A stretch of DNA of 64,000 bases from Gnetum montanum (lineage: Eukaryota > Streptophyta > Gnetopsida > Gnetales > Gnetaceae), in the NCBI GenBank assembly GCA_015680685.1, contig MNCI01014774.1, positions 977,263-1,041,262 on the forward strand, read 5' to 3'. A model generated the notes under the pieces. The model was not told the DNA's origin. It ran no database searches and worked only from the letters and a program-made list of their open reading frames with translations. The translations under genes and the position numbers were made by a program. Below, piece by piece: positions 1 through 11,891 of this stretch. Position 1 is the stretch's first letter; every line of letters begins with the position of its first letter.

Positions 1-69
1 ACGCGATATCGCGTACGCGATATCGCATGGGATGCGATATCGTGGCCTAGTGTAAATCGCGTCTCATCA
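1..69 (-). mobile_element. LTR fragment (U3 end) of a gypsy-like retrotransposon
   Basis: Read on the minus strand, this begins with TGATGAGA at base 69, the start shared by the LTRs elsewhere in the window, and runs off the left edge. The first 45 bases hold three GATATC cores embedded in GCGATATCGC-like palindromes. The same array lies upstream of the TATA box in the solo LTRs at 17.2-18.0 kb and 57.1-57.9 kb. It could be the 3' LTR of the degraded element at 160-3713 or a separate insertion; the lack of a recognisable polypurine tract next to it leaves that open. Confidence 0.65.
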
Positions 70-159
70 GATGTTTTTGATCATCCAGTTGTGTAATATG
101 GACATTTCTGATCATCCAATTGTGTAAGCATAGTTGGATGCATCTATCATTATGTGAAA

Positions 160-3100
160 TGATCTGGACCAATTTGGAGCACTTAGAATGGAAGTTTCTA
201 TGAGCTTTTTCTTTAACCATGAGAATGCTTGTTCACATTCCTTGGTCTAGTCAAAAGGTGTGTTGTTCTTTGTAAGCTCCACCAGTAGTTTGCTGATCTT
301 AGAGAAATTCTCAATGAAGTTCTTGTAGTAATCAGTACATCCAAATAATGACCTCACATATTTTATAGTTTGAGGTTGTATGGTAATTCCTTGAATCACC
401 TGTACTTTCTTTGGATCCACCTCAATCCCTTTTCCTTAAATTCAATGCCCTAAAACAATGTCTTCTTGGACCATCAAGTGGCTTTTCTACCAATTGAGCC
501 GTAAGTTTATCTCCACACAAAACTTCAACACCTACTCTAGACAGTCCAAGGCTTGCTCAAAGTTGGTACTATAGGTGAAGAAGTCATCCATGAAAACTTC
601 CACTTGGAAAGTTATAAGGATAATGCATAAGCCAAAAGACATCTTTTTTATATGCAAAGATCCCTAGAAACTTGTGAATGTCATCTTAGCCTGATCTTTT
701 GGTACTATCTAGATCTGGTTATAATCACTATAACTAGCAGAAAACTAAAGTAGTTATGCCATATAATTGTATCCAACACTTGGTCCACAAATGGCAATGG
801 GAAATGATCCTTAAATGTTGTCATATTCAACAGTTTGAAATCTATACAAACTCTCCATTTTTCTCCTTTCTTTGGCACAAGCATGAGTGGGCTTACCCAC
901 TCACTGTCTACTACATGATAGATGAATCTGACCTTAAGAAGTTGTTCAACCTCATCCTTAACAACTCACTTAAGCTTAGTATTTCATCTCCTTTACAACT
1001 CCTCCTTGACTTGATAGAGAGGTCTATATAAATCTCATGCTTGCATATCTGTGGATCTATCCCTATTAGCTCATGATATGACTATGCAAAGGTTGTTGGT
1101 CATTTGTTCACTACTTTCAACATCTTCTATTTCTAGTATTGGGCAAGATTAGCATTAATCATTACTAGCTTACCCTTATTAAGAAAAGTGTATTCTAATG
1201 TTTCTAGTAAAGCCTTAAGTTCAAGGGACTCCTGCTTAAAATCATTAGGGATTTTCAACATTCCCCAATCTATATCCTTATTTTTATGAGAAAGTTAATT
1301 ATGGATCTACTTCATTCCATCCAAGTTGTTTATGTAAGTGCTTGTGAGGAGCTCTAGTATTTCCATTCATATTGTGGATTTAGAACTATTATTTGTTGTC
1401 AACCACTAGGTCACCTTCTTGTTTTGTGGATACTGCATATAGGTACCTTTAAACACTTGATGTTTTGACACATTAATTGCATGCTTGGATAGATGTATGT
1501 TTCATAGTCCATATTCTCTACACATAATGGCACTATGTGTTACTCCATATGATGCACAAAACTTGCTTCCTCTTGATCTTTCCAAACTTATTTTCCTTGG
1601 ATATTTCTAAGGAAAGGTCTCTAATCCCCATCTTGGCATCGATGTACTAAGCCAAGCCCTTCCCATGATAATTGGAAAGTTCCCCTTGCAATTGTTCATA
1701 TGGGTCACTAGGAAATCTACTAGGTATAATCATAGATGGTGATCACAATGTCCTCCATGAATCCCAATAGAATAGTGAAGGACTGATCCACAAGCTCTAA
1801 CCTAATGTTGCATTTTTTAAATGGAGGTAGGTTCCAAGTCTTGTACATCTCTTGAGATTTTAAGTTTACCATAGATCCCAAATCTAGTAGAGCCTTGCAT
1901 TGATCATTTCCTACGATCTGCAAATAGATGAGGGGACTCCTAAGATCAAATCATTTCCTAGGAAGATAGCCAACCTTAATCCAATCTGTAACTGCATAAG
2001 TCAACATGACAATGTGTGCCTTGGAGGAAGTTAAGTTTTAAGGAGGCTCAAGGATAATTTCACAAGTAGTTGATGCAAGGTTAGTAGCCATAGATGTCTG
2101 TGAGGGTTTCTGTGGACTATGTGGTCTGAAAAAAGCCCTTTTTCAAGGCTTATACTTCGAGCCATTTGGATAATCATCTAGCTGTAAGTTTACTACCTTC
2201 ATGACATTGTGCTGCTATGGCTGCAGTGGGATTTCTCCTTGCAGTGGTGGTGCAAGTAACAAAGGAGTGGTGTTAGAAGGTGTAGGGTTAGGTGATGGAT
2301 ATGAAGCAAAATAAGCAAAGGGAAACTCAATTCATGGAGTAGGGATTTAATGATATTTTGGAGGGTAGTAGTGATGAGAGAAAAGAGTGTAGCTTGCATA
2401 GTCACGAGGAGATATAGGCTATTGAACATAATATCCATATGGGTTGGCTATCAATAAGGATATTGCTACCTTGGTGGTGGCATCTCCCACAATTAGAGGT
2501 TTTGCCATGACTAATACTACTCTTGAGGTTGAGGTGGTACTCCACTTGGATAATCCTACATTTAGTGGAACCGTTGTCGGTAATTACCTTATGGATAAGG
2601 TAGTCTCCTAGGTGGTTGTTTCCTTGCCAATTTTGGGTTGAACTCATATACCTCAAATTTTTGTAAATATAACACTATAGGACAACATCCTTTGGAATGT
2701 TCATACTAGCAAATGATACATTTAACATCATCTATTTTTAAATCTGCAACCTCATCAACCATTACAACCTTATCTTTTTATTGATAATGATCTTTACCTG
2801 CATCCTTTTGTCTCCTTCTCTCTCTACTACTTCCTTGGTCAGTCTTCTCCTCCACTATCTTGAGAGTAGTTTAGAACTTCTCATCTAAGGAGCCCCACAT
2901 TTTATCCACCTTTGCCGATATTTCAATGATAGATTTCTAGATTAGCAAAGCTTTTCTTTCCACCACTTCATCTAATAGTGCTTCCTTCTCTAAATCACAG
3001 AAATGTACCTCCCTTTTGTGAATGAAGGAATCTTTGTTATACTCCTATGCACTTTCTCTTTTCTTTAGCTTTCCTTCTTCCTTTGCTACCTAATCAATCA

Positions 3101-3713
3101 GCCTTTGAATCTAATAAGCTCTGATCTTTGAAAGTCTCCCTTGGGCATAGACCCCAAGAGTTTCTCTAATTTTGTTTCACAGCCCATCTATAATGTGGTG
3201 AAGTTGCTTCCTTTGAGAAAAACTATGACCTAGGTATCGGTGCAAGAGGGAATAATACATGCACATAGCTGCATCCAAGGATAGATGATTGCCTTATTTC
3301 CATCCTTGGATTTGTTTCCTCAAGTTAGATACTCAAGAGCATGTCTGGTACTTGTTAAACAACTCTAGCATTATACTTCACCTATGAATAGATTCTAGTT
3401 CTAAAGACTGGTACCAATTTTCTACTTCTTTAATGAGTGTCCTTTAAAATAATTTTAGTTTTTACCACTCGTTTTCAATGTTCTATAAGGTACAAGCATC
3501 ATGGAAAGCTTGTAGATAATGCTGTGAATCAACATTATGTCCTCCTCAAAATTTGGGAATATTATTCATATCCAACCTTTTAATCATGCTATCCTTTAAT
3601 GCATGGTAGGGATTTGCATTACTCTTAAAACATTTGGTGTGTTTTTAGTGGCCAATAATAGTTCATCATAGTCATTGCATCCACGGTGGCCCATATCATG
3701 GCCAAGCCTTCTA
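160..3713 (-). pseudogene. Decayed Ty3/gypsy gag, protease and reverse transcriptase
   Basis: Minus-strand translation gives, in element order, three parts. A gag-like stretch covers about 3600-2640 and is recognisably related, with frameshifts, to the better-kept gag at 36.1-37.1 kb. A retropepsin-like segment lies at 1923-1720 with ALLDLGSMVNL, matching the usual ALLDLGASVNL form. A reverse transcriptase lies at about 760-160, with the catalytic MDDF motif near 585-570 and the downstream block VRSLFGCTDYYKNFIENFSK. Stops and frameshifts occur throughout, so no protein is made. RNase H and integrase are not visible before the LTR fragment at 69, so the 3' part of pol is deleted or replaced. 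The order gag-PR-RT and the MDDF motif indicate Ty3/gypsy. Confidence 0.85.
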
Positions 3714-4585
3714 TGATGAGTTCTATTGTGCCTCCTCCCCAGTTGATATCGGATGCCTGATATCGGGGACCAAAAAGCAACATTGGATATCCAATATCAT
3801 GGGATGTGTATTGACCTATAAATATAGCACTTGGGCACATGGTCTTGAGTAGTATTAGTCATCGCATAGAAAAGATCTAAGAGTATTTCTTCTCCAAAGT
3901 TAGAATATTTTCCCAAAGTGTTTGCAACAAGAGTCATTGAGTGTACGAATCATTATTTGACAACTGTTATACCTAAGCACAGCAGTGTGTGCAACAATAA
4001 AGATGAGCTTTCTGATAAACCTTGCATCACTTTAGCTAGATTAAATATTTTACTTATGCATTTAATGTTTCATGCAAGTTCCTTTAATGTTTTCAATAAT
4101 TAAGCTAATTAAGAAATTAAGCTAGCTAGCTAGCAATTAATTAAGCACATAAGTATGACTATTTCAAGCATGCAAACGATGCTTGGTAATCATAGTAATG
4201 CTTAATGTTTGGTAACCCAACAACGTTATACGTGTTCGGGATGTGAAAGGAAAGTGGAACCAGAGACTTATGTTAGGAATAATTACACCTTGGTTACTTA
4301 GTTAGATGAAATTAGTGATTAAATTACTTCATTCCCTTCATCCTTTATTTTAAGCACTCAAAATATAAAACATAAAAATAATCAAAATCATATGTCTTAA
4401 TTACACTTAACAATACCTTTGTATATCACAAGTGTAATTGGGAAGACAACAAATGACTATTAGGGTAAGTTCACTTCCTAGAGACTAGTGTACCGAAAGA
4501 CATAGAATCCATGAAATTCAACTAGATCATGCATAGATGCTTAGTGATTCGTATGGTTAAGCGTAGGGGTATTCGCCGCTCATCA
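3714..4585 (+). mobile_element. Gypsy-like LTR, plus strand
   Basis: An 872-bp LTR begins TGATGAGT and ends GCTCATCA, with the family 3' block ATTCGTATGGTTAAGCGTAG just before the end. It carries GATATC-centred palindromes at about 3747-3810, then a TATA box (CTATAAATATAG) near 3818. The five bases on each side (TTCTA and CCAAT) do not match, so it is not a clean solo insertion. It separates the minus-strand ORF at 4590-5425 from the minus-strand gag below 3713, as if it landed inside that older element. Confidence 0.75.
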
Positions 4586-4589
4586 CCAA

Positions 4590-5425
4590 TGATACTCCTC
4601 TTCCTCTCATGGTTGTCTATGCTCTTGGCTCCTACCATTCCAATGAGATTTCATGTCATTTCCATCTTGATCTTGATCACTCCTCCTTTTGTCCCAACCA
4701 TGGCTCCTTCTATCAAAGTTTGATGATGAGAAAGATGGTGAAGATGGAGAACTAGGAGAACGGTATCAACTAGTTCTTCTCTTATGGTTCTTTGCTTAAT
4801 CTTTCTCCTTGTCTTTGTCCTTCTTCTTGTCCTTGGATGAACAACTAGGAGATCTATCCTTTAATGTTCTTTGGCCTTTAAACTCCATCTTTCCCTCACC
4901 AAAGTTCTTCAAGGTTGACTACAATCATTAGTGAATGGTGTCATCCTTAATAAAAAGAGGAGAATCTATGTATTGAGAGAGCCTTAAGAAGAAATCATTG
5001 TCCTCTCTTTGTGATTGCAGAAACAATGGTGTTGGGATTCTTTTGTCCTTGGAGGCTTCATAGCATGCCTCCATGCATTTGTCCTTCTTGAGTTAGGTTT
5101 CTGTGGACTGATAGTCTCTAGAGGCTTGATTTGTTGTCTCGTACTCTAGCCCTACTACTTCAATGCACAACCTCATGAGTTGGGCCATGAGCATGGCAAG
5201 AATAGATCAATCAGAAGGTAACACAATGTTGCCTTCCATATTCCTCCAACATAACTGCTCATCTTGATGGAGGATGAAGGTAAAATCTGAATAATAGAGA
5301 TCCGGATGAGCATAGACTACTCTTAGCTATTGAGGCTTCTTACCAGTAGCCTTTTTAGTCCTCTCCTACTGCTTATTGGAATCATCGACAGGCAGTGGAG
5401 ATTTACTCTTGTGAGAAGAAGCCAT
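4590..5425 (-). pseudogene. Decayed first ORF of a minus-strand LTR retrotransposon
   Basis: An ATG at 5425 on the minus strand opens a frame beginning MASSHKSKSPLPVDD, interrupted early by TAG and TGA codons at positions that read as Gln or Arg if C-to-T changes are assumed. The leader between the PBS at 5567-5584 and this ATG is about 140 nt. A lysine/aspartate-rich stretch (KDKKKDKDKEKD) follows near 4810-4850. I do not recognise a family. Its position directly after LTR and PBS says it is the first ORF (gag or gag-like) of the element whose LTR is at 5585-6484. Confidence 0.55.
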
Positions 5426-5566
5426 CTTAGTAATGTGTAGAAAGTGTGCCTTGAGATAATTTTGTTATTATTATTTTATATGAAAGACATCTTGTTATGT
5501 TTTCCTTACAACAATGTTATATGGATTCACTATTTAGTAATATTTAGCACACTTAGATAAACTAGT

Positions 5567-5584
5567 CTTTGGCAATGGTGCTAA
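5567..5584 (-). other. Probable primer-binding site (tRNA-Asp type, decayed)
   Basis: Immediately inside the 3' end of the minus-strand LTR the sequence reads TTAGCACCATTGCCAAAG. It resembles the PBS TGGCGCCGTTGCC used by Athila/Tat-type gypsy elements, complementary to tRNA-Asp, with CpG positions changed to CA/TG. Comparable sequences (TTGGCACCATTCC and TTGGCATCATTTC) lie at the same place beside the inverted LTRs at 49.27 and 46.15 kb. The assignment rests on similarity from memory and should be checked against a tRNA-Asp 3' end. Confidence 0.5.
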
Positions 5585-6484
5585 TGATGAGCAGTCGGTA
5601 GTCCCTATGTCCAACCATATGAATTACAAGCATTTATAAACGATCCAGTTGAATTCTGTAGACTTAGTTACCTAAGTTGCAAATACTCCTACATATGGAA
5701 TTGTATAGTTCTAAATCATCTTCTCAATCCACACTTTTGTTTAATTGTGTGTATAATTAAGTGTAGTTGAGGCATAAGATGTTGTTTTATAATTATTTTA
5801 TTATATTTTTCTCCTAATTTCTTGATGATGAAAGGGAGACTTAATGGTTGAATTAATTAACTAATTAACTATCCTAATGTGGAGTACCCATTCCCACACA
5901 CATCTTGAACTTATATTAATGTTGTTGGGTTACCAATATTAATGTTGTTGGGTTACCAAATGTATACTAGTGGGCATACCAAGTATCCTCTACTAGGATT
6001 ACCAAGCATTAATATGTTATGTTCGAAGTGATCGTACTCACATGCAGTTAATTGTATTAATTACTTAAGAACATAAATGTAAGTTGCATCTAAAGTGGTA
6101 AAAATTAAGATTAAACTAGTCTAAGTGTTGCAATGGATGTAGGAAATCTTGATTTTAATGTAGGAAATCTTGATTTTATTGCTGATCATGCCAATGTGTC
6201 CAAATACATGTGCACTCGAATAAAATTCTGTACAATCTCATAAATCTACGTTGCAATCACTCAAAGAGAAAAATATTCTAACTTCTAGAAACTACAAAAA
6301 TTCAGCTAAGGCTAAGACCAAAAGGTGTCATAAATGTGAGGGATGTGCACATTTATATAGACAATGACTACATCAATGTTGACATACCTATGTCAACACA
6401 TCCTAATGCGTTGACAAGGATACGTCAACAAAGCTGGATCAAGGACCATAAATGAACGCAACCTGTATTATTGACTGTTCATCA
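5585..6484 (-). mobile_element. Gypsy-like LTR with duplicated promoter segment, minus strand
   Basis: Read on the minus strand, the LTR starts TGATGAACAG at 6484 and ends at 5585 with the family's CATCA. The TATA box (TATATAAATG) lies near 6350. Instead of GATATC palindromes the U3 has inverted GTTGAC/GTCAAC and TGATGCATCA-type words. A related segment of about 180 bp follows at 6485-6661 and repeats the box around GCTAAGACCAAAAGG (6311 and 6495). The true outer edge could therefore be near 6661. Short tandem duplications lie inside it at about 5920-5955 and 6136-6180. Confidence 0.7.
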
Positions 6485-6661
6485 ATGATATTATGCTAAG
6501 ACCAAAAGGTGTCATAAATGCAAAGGATGTATGCATGGATATAAGCAATGACTGCATCAGCATTGATGTATCTGCATCAACACATACGTAGTCTATATTA
6601 TTGACTATTCATGAATCAACAAGCATGCATCAACGTAGTCTATATTATTGACTATTCATGA

Positions 6662-7570
6662 ATGATATTATCCGTCTTGAAGCAAAGATGATGTGGTTAG
6701 AAACTATTCTTATATTATAACTTACACTTATAATCTTTATAAATTCCAAAAAAATGATGCTAGCAACTAAAAATAAAATAAAGATGGTACCATGAGAAAA
6801 TTCTATCTAATCAGAGGTTTATAAAATGGTGGAAGGAACAATATTTCAAAACGCAGGGGAAAATATATCCGGAGGGTCTGCAGACATAACATATCTATTG
6901 GAATAAAACATTTCTATTTGGAGAATGTATTTACAACAGAAAAACATTTCTATTTGAATAATGCCTTGATATGCTGCTACATTTGCTATGGGCAATTAGC
7001 AAAACATTAATAGAATGCACTGCAAAAGCTAAAGCTTATTGCCGCCTAGCTTACCGTTACCCTTCTTCCAAATCTTATTCTTATTTATATAGAAAAAGTG
7101 TCAGTCCACTTATGATAGCACGAAAATAGAGGAATAAGGAGAGAGTAAACCGCTACTTTGCCTGCAATGACTGCATGTCCTTGCAAATCCACTACAATTG
7201 ATTATAAAACATGTAATTTTAACAAATAAGTCTCTTTTCTAGAATCTGAAAATATTAAACCATAGGTAATGCAATTTAAGTCGAACTGTTTTACAGAATA
7301 TTTTAATTAACATGGGGAGAAAGGTATTTTTTTAAAATCTCGAGAATAGTCATAAAGAAGATAATGTATTATAATGAAAACTGTCAAAACTTCAGCTACT
7401 TAAAATCTGCTACCTACCTATGTTTTTACAATATGTAAAAGACCATCATTTGGACATCTATTTGAAAATAAACTGTACCAAGTATCAGTAGCATAATTAT
7501 AAAAAGAAACAACCAAAACTTCCCAAGTCTATAGGGTACCTACTCAATATTTATGCTTCAATGTTTGACA
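6662..7570. other. Intergenic, downstream of the GGCT-like gene
   Basis: AT-rich sequence with no open frame or repeat that I can identify. It should contain the 3' UTR and polyadenylation site of the minus-strand gene ending at 7571, but I cannot place either with confidence. Confidence 0.4.
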
Positions 7571-10500
7571 TTACTGACGCAGCCAATCACCAGAAGGAAC
7601 CAAATGTGATGGATTTACATCAGCTTGATGATAAATATAAGATTGCAAACGTTCACCCCTTTCTGTAATGACCTGCATAAATTATGTACCATTTTTAGGG
7701 AAAATAAGTGTGAACATGCATTACATTGTGTAATAGCATAAGAAATCAAAAAATAAAACGCAAAGCTGACTATTTCTCAAGTTTCCAGAGTATACGCTTC
7801 CAAGTTGAAACCAACTTCGCTTATTTCCTAAAAGACCGACGGTATTTTAAAAATTATTGTCAAAACATTAAAAACACTAAAAGCAGAATCCATTGAATAA
7901 GACCTCCACGAAGTACTTCAATCTTTTGTAAACTCAGACTAAGAAATGGCTTTACTCTTGGCCACGAAAATCTATCCCTTGATTCAAATTTAGGTTAATC
8001 ATCATAGAAAAACTTTTCACTCTAAAACATGCCATGAGATCATTTCATGATTGCAAGCATACTGCTAAGATCATCTCATGATTAATTTTTTAATTACATT
8101 ATAATATGAAAGCATTACTAAAGCCTGGACAACCGTCAAACATAGAAGCATAGTAATATGTAATAAGTTAGAACTTTGTGTTATGCTTCAGGCATAATTA
8201 TGTTTTACTTAAGTCCGTTGAGTCTGTGTCCTTGAGCACAGTTTCAAAAATCCCTAAACATATATAAGTATATAACCAATATTGCAAACAACCTGAAGAT
8301 TGATAATAAGGCAGAATAAAAGACAGTATTGTCAATGCAATAAGCAAGACAGTATTGTCAAGGTGAAGATCCGTAGGAAGGATAAAGAGACAAGGTGCGT
8401 GTTGAAAGAAACACACTAGTTATCAATATATAATAATTTGTTATACTTTTACATGAATTCCAATGTACGATGGATGGACTATTGGTGTCCATAAATGATC
8501 CAATATACAACTACTGGATGTTACATGTGTCTGCAATTTGCACAAGAACTAAATTTTCGAAGGAAATCTTAGTTGCTATACAACAAAAGGGTGGTTCCAC
8601 GAGGAAATGATTTAGCTCAAAAAATGGAATATTGAGATGGATATTCTATATTGTGTTATAAGACATATCCGTAAGAGAATTAGAAACAAGGCACTTTTGC
8701 ACATATAGAGTAACCCAACGATAAAGAAACAATTCTACCTTGACAACATTAGAGAAGGCATCAACAAAAAAGCAGCTTATTTATCTGCTTCTATATCCTA
8801 TCATCTACGATGTCAAATCAGTCAAGCAAGATTAGGCTCCTATTATTTTAGAATTGAAATAGGAAAATGGGTCCAGATTCCAAGAGAAGAGAGAAATTGT
8901 CATTTATGCAATCAAATAGCAATTGAAGACAACATATTCCTGGAATGTCCTGTTCTTGTGCAAAGTCACCACAAATGGCAAATTATATACAGTAAATTAT
9001 AGCTACTAGTTTAATTGAACTTTTTGAAATAGCACCAAAGAAACTCAGTAACTTTATTGATGAAGTGTTTGCTACACATATTATGTATATTTCTCTTGTC
9101 CAATAGATCCTAAAGGTCTCCAAATGTAATAAAAAGCATTTCAGTTTCAATTTCAGAAATGGCACTTCTAGGTCTGATTTCTCTCTCTGGGATAAGCTTA
9201 AACTCCCTTTTTTATTCTAAGATGTGGTTTAACCTTGATGTTTTATATGATTACTAGAAACAGAATGAATACTGTATAGCAATGTTTACCACTTGCAGAA
9301 CCGTCTGCTAAACCTATTAAAAACAATTGTTGACTAGTAAGTCAAAACCTCTTTCTTTCTTATAAAAAGTTGGCATTTATAACAAAATATATCGAAAACA
9401 GGTTACTAAAGAGTACACAGTACTGCCAGGTATTAATGACAAGTTAGGTATTAATAACATGGAAGTTTATGCAAAGAAATGAAAGAAGAATATGGTTTTA
9501 AGTAGCCTATTATCAACCTTCCTTAATGGACCCTTCCTTTATTTGGTTTAGAGGGGCGGTGGTTAAGGGCCTCTTTTGTTTTTTAACTCAAACTAAACTG
9601 AATGTGCTCAATTACAATTATGTCGATGGAGACCCTCTTGGATTTGAGGGGACCATGGTACTTTCAAAATTCTTTCTTTCTACACAATTTCTCATAGCAT
9701 TGGCTACAAGAATCAGACGTGTAACTTAGCTTTCCATGTCAAGACTCTTATCACTAGACTAAGACCTTATTCTTAACATAAATGCAACAACACCTTAAAT
9801 ATAGCTCAAACTCATGGTTAAATTAACAAGTCACAATTTAAGCTACTACCTCATTGTCTTATTTATTCCAAGGGGTAAAATCCAGGAAATAAAACCAAAC
9901 CATGAGAGAGAGGGTTTTGATCTCAAAACAACTCATACATTCAGACCTTTGAGATCTCTGTGGCATTATCAATATGAAATTAGACCATCGAAAACCTCTC
10001 CAGAATATAAGGCTGTTAAGTACCAATTAAGTTTGTACTTATGTTTGAAGAACGCCAAATGAAGAAACAGGTGTGATTTCACATTAACTACAATGTCAAT
10101 GAATGAGACAACTGATTTACAGTTCGGCAATGAAAATACGAAAAGACAACCGTAAGAAAACGGTATGAGTTACTTGAAAAAAAAATCCCAAATGGACATG
10201 TATGATAATGAACTTTTGACCCCAAAAAAAAGCATGTAATTAATAACGATTTTAGAATACAATGACTAGTAGAAAAGGAGGAAGACGTATAATTTCGTGA
10301 GGACCGTGAGTGCTCATTAATTAAAAGATCAAAAAGCAGCATGAACGAAGAAATTTTAAAATATTTTGAAAAACTAGTACAAGACCATGACAAAAACTGC
10401 AACATTCTATGTCCTAGATATTATAAGCACTCACCGGTTGGGAAGAAGTAAAAGCAAACAATAAATACAATGCGGAGCACTCATGCTCCATGGAGTGATG

Positions 10501-11561
10501 GAATGAACTGACAGTCTCTAAGAATTTATGAATTGAAACATGAACAGAGCAAGCTAAGGATGTCAGCAAGACAATTCCTTAATGTAAGGAAAGGCATTTA
10601 GACCTTCGTTGAGAATTACTTCAGAATTAAGGAGTACCAACCAACAAACTCTTGTTCAACTAAAGAGTTCCCCTATTTCTATATTTTCAAATGTTGTTAG
10701 TATGCAGCCAGGTGCTGGACCTTGACTCCTCAAGCAGCAAAATGAAGAAAGAAAACGAATGAGAGTCAGCTCTTGCTGCTGAAGTTTTAACAAACAATAA
10801 CACCAAGGTTCAGGAGGATAAAAGAAACCACCATATTTTACATAGGCAAGACTTCATTTCACTTTGACATACCTCCACAACATCTCTCTCATAAAAATCA
10901 GGAGAATGCTCTGTTCTTTCACATTCAGCAAGAATCCTGGATATGCCCATTGAATTGTTGGCTGAGACAGCATAGCCAAAAACAGCATGACCATATTCAT
11001 ACAATTTCACTGCTGCCCGCCGGTTCCCTTCTGCCTGAAAAACCAAACACAGAACAAAAATCACAACCTCAAATTTCGAACATGAACCATCACATTCAAC
11101 AGCCCATAAATCTACAAACCCCCTCTCAACAAATAGCTCTAACCCACAACCCAGAATCCTATACCATGAACTGTTAACAGGGAAGTCCTCTCCTAAAACC
11201 ATGACTGAATTTGCTGGAAAAGTTGTAGAATTGGGCAGACATATGTGGAAAACAGGGAAATCCTCTCCTAAAACCATGACCGAATTTGATCAAAAACTGT
11301 CAGAATTGGACATACATTTATGGAATACAGACGGCTACCCAGAAGCCAGGCTCTCTGATTAGGCAGTGCAGACAGCAACTGTGAATTTCCCGGTGCATCA
11401 GGTCTCAAACCCCCATAAACAAAGACGTGGTGGGGCACTCCAGTGGATGAGAAAACATCATCAGCAACAGGATTTGCAGCATCTCCATTAGCAGTTGCTT
11501 GAGAGGGAGAGCAATGAAGCCCAGTCTGAGCAGAATTGGAGGAAGGCAAAGGGAAACCCAT
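7571..11561 (-). CDS. Gamma-glutamylcyclotransferase-like (GGCT/AIG2-fold) protein
   Basis: Three exons join in frame: 11316-11561, 10873-11034 and 7571-7672. Both introns are GT-AG, phase 0; the product is 169 aa. The first 45 residues are unstructured-looking. Then HHVFVYGGLRPD (about 45-56) matches the YGxLR substrate loop of the GGCT fold. Exon 2 carries a run ending TEHSPDFYERDVVE, in which Glu124 aligns with the acid that is catalytic in GGCT enzymes. Exon 3 gives SYIYHQ, the last strand of the fold, and ends SGDWLRQ. Enzymes of this fold release 5-oxoproline from gamma-glutamyl peptides or amines, but many plant members have no proven substrate, so only the fold is firm. The start ATG at 11561 is the first in frame with the domain. 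Intron 2 is 3.2 kb and holds a LINE fragment. The exon 1 donor lies inside a 75-bp tandem duplication. Confidence 0.85.
8709..9002 (+). pseudogene. LINE-type reverse transcriptase C-terminal fragment in intron 2 of the GGCT-like gene
   Basis: A stop-to-stop frame of 97 codons without an ATG, antisense to the host gene. It encodes ISQARLGSYYFRIEIGKW, then IPREERNCHLCN, a gap of 11 residues, and LECPVL. The pattern (basic amphipathic helix, P-R-E-x-R-x-C-x-x-C-N, then acidic residues and F/L-x-E-C-P) is the zinc-finger-like tail found after the RT domain of several non-LTR retrotransposons. No RT core is seen upstream, so this is a 3' remnant. The wording of the motif is closer to what I know from animal LINEs than to the usual plant zf-RVT domain, but I cannot test this here. 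Confidence 0.6.
11177..11326. repeat. 75-bp tandem duplication across the exon 1 donor site
   Basis: Two copies start at 11177 and 11252, each opening ACAGGGAARTCCTCTCCTAA and running to the TATGTGG/TTATGG region. The distal copy contains the real donor of the GGCT-like gene (exon end at 11316, then GTATGT on the minus strand). The other copy has a GTCTGC sequence at the corresponding place, a weak donor. The copies differ at roughly a dozen positions, so the duplication is not recent. Confidence 0.85.
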
Positions 11562-11891
11562 GTTCCAGAAATTCTGCTGCTTCTACGAGTGTGAACTGCA
11601 AGAAGATACAATGAATGTCCGGTGATTTCTTTTCTTTTCTTTCGTGGAGAATTTGATGATGCTGATGAAGATAAAATCCCGTGTGATTCTGGGTATGAAA
11701 GGCATGCCACGACAAATGGAGGCACATGCTGGCAGCAGTGATGCTGCTTTGCGCACGCAGACATGTGGATAACCAGAGAATCCAGTGACCATACCTCCGG
11801 TACCCACAAAAATCTTCCCTGTCTCCGATTCATGGGCAGCTATCAATTCGTTGTGGAATTTGCCTTGTCTTTCTCTTGTCCGCATCTCTAG
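11562..11891 (-). promoter_or_regulatory. Probable 5' UTR and proximal promoter of the GGCT-like gene
   Basis: This stretch upstream of the start codon is markedly less AT-rich than its surroundings. It contains an open minus-strand frame from 11945 to 11583 that is not in frame with the domain and shows no family resemblance. I read it as transcribed leader plus promoter, not as a second gene. I cannot place a transcription start or TATA box. Confidence 0.35.
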
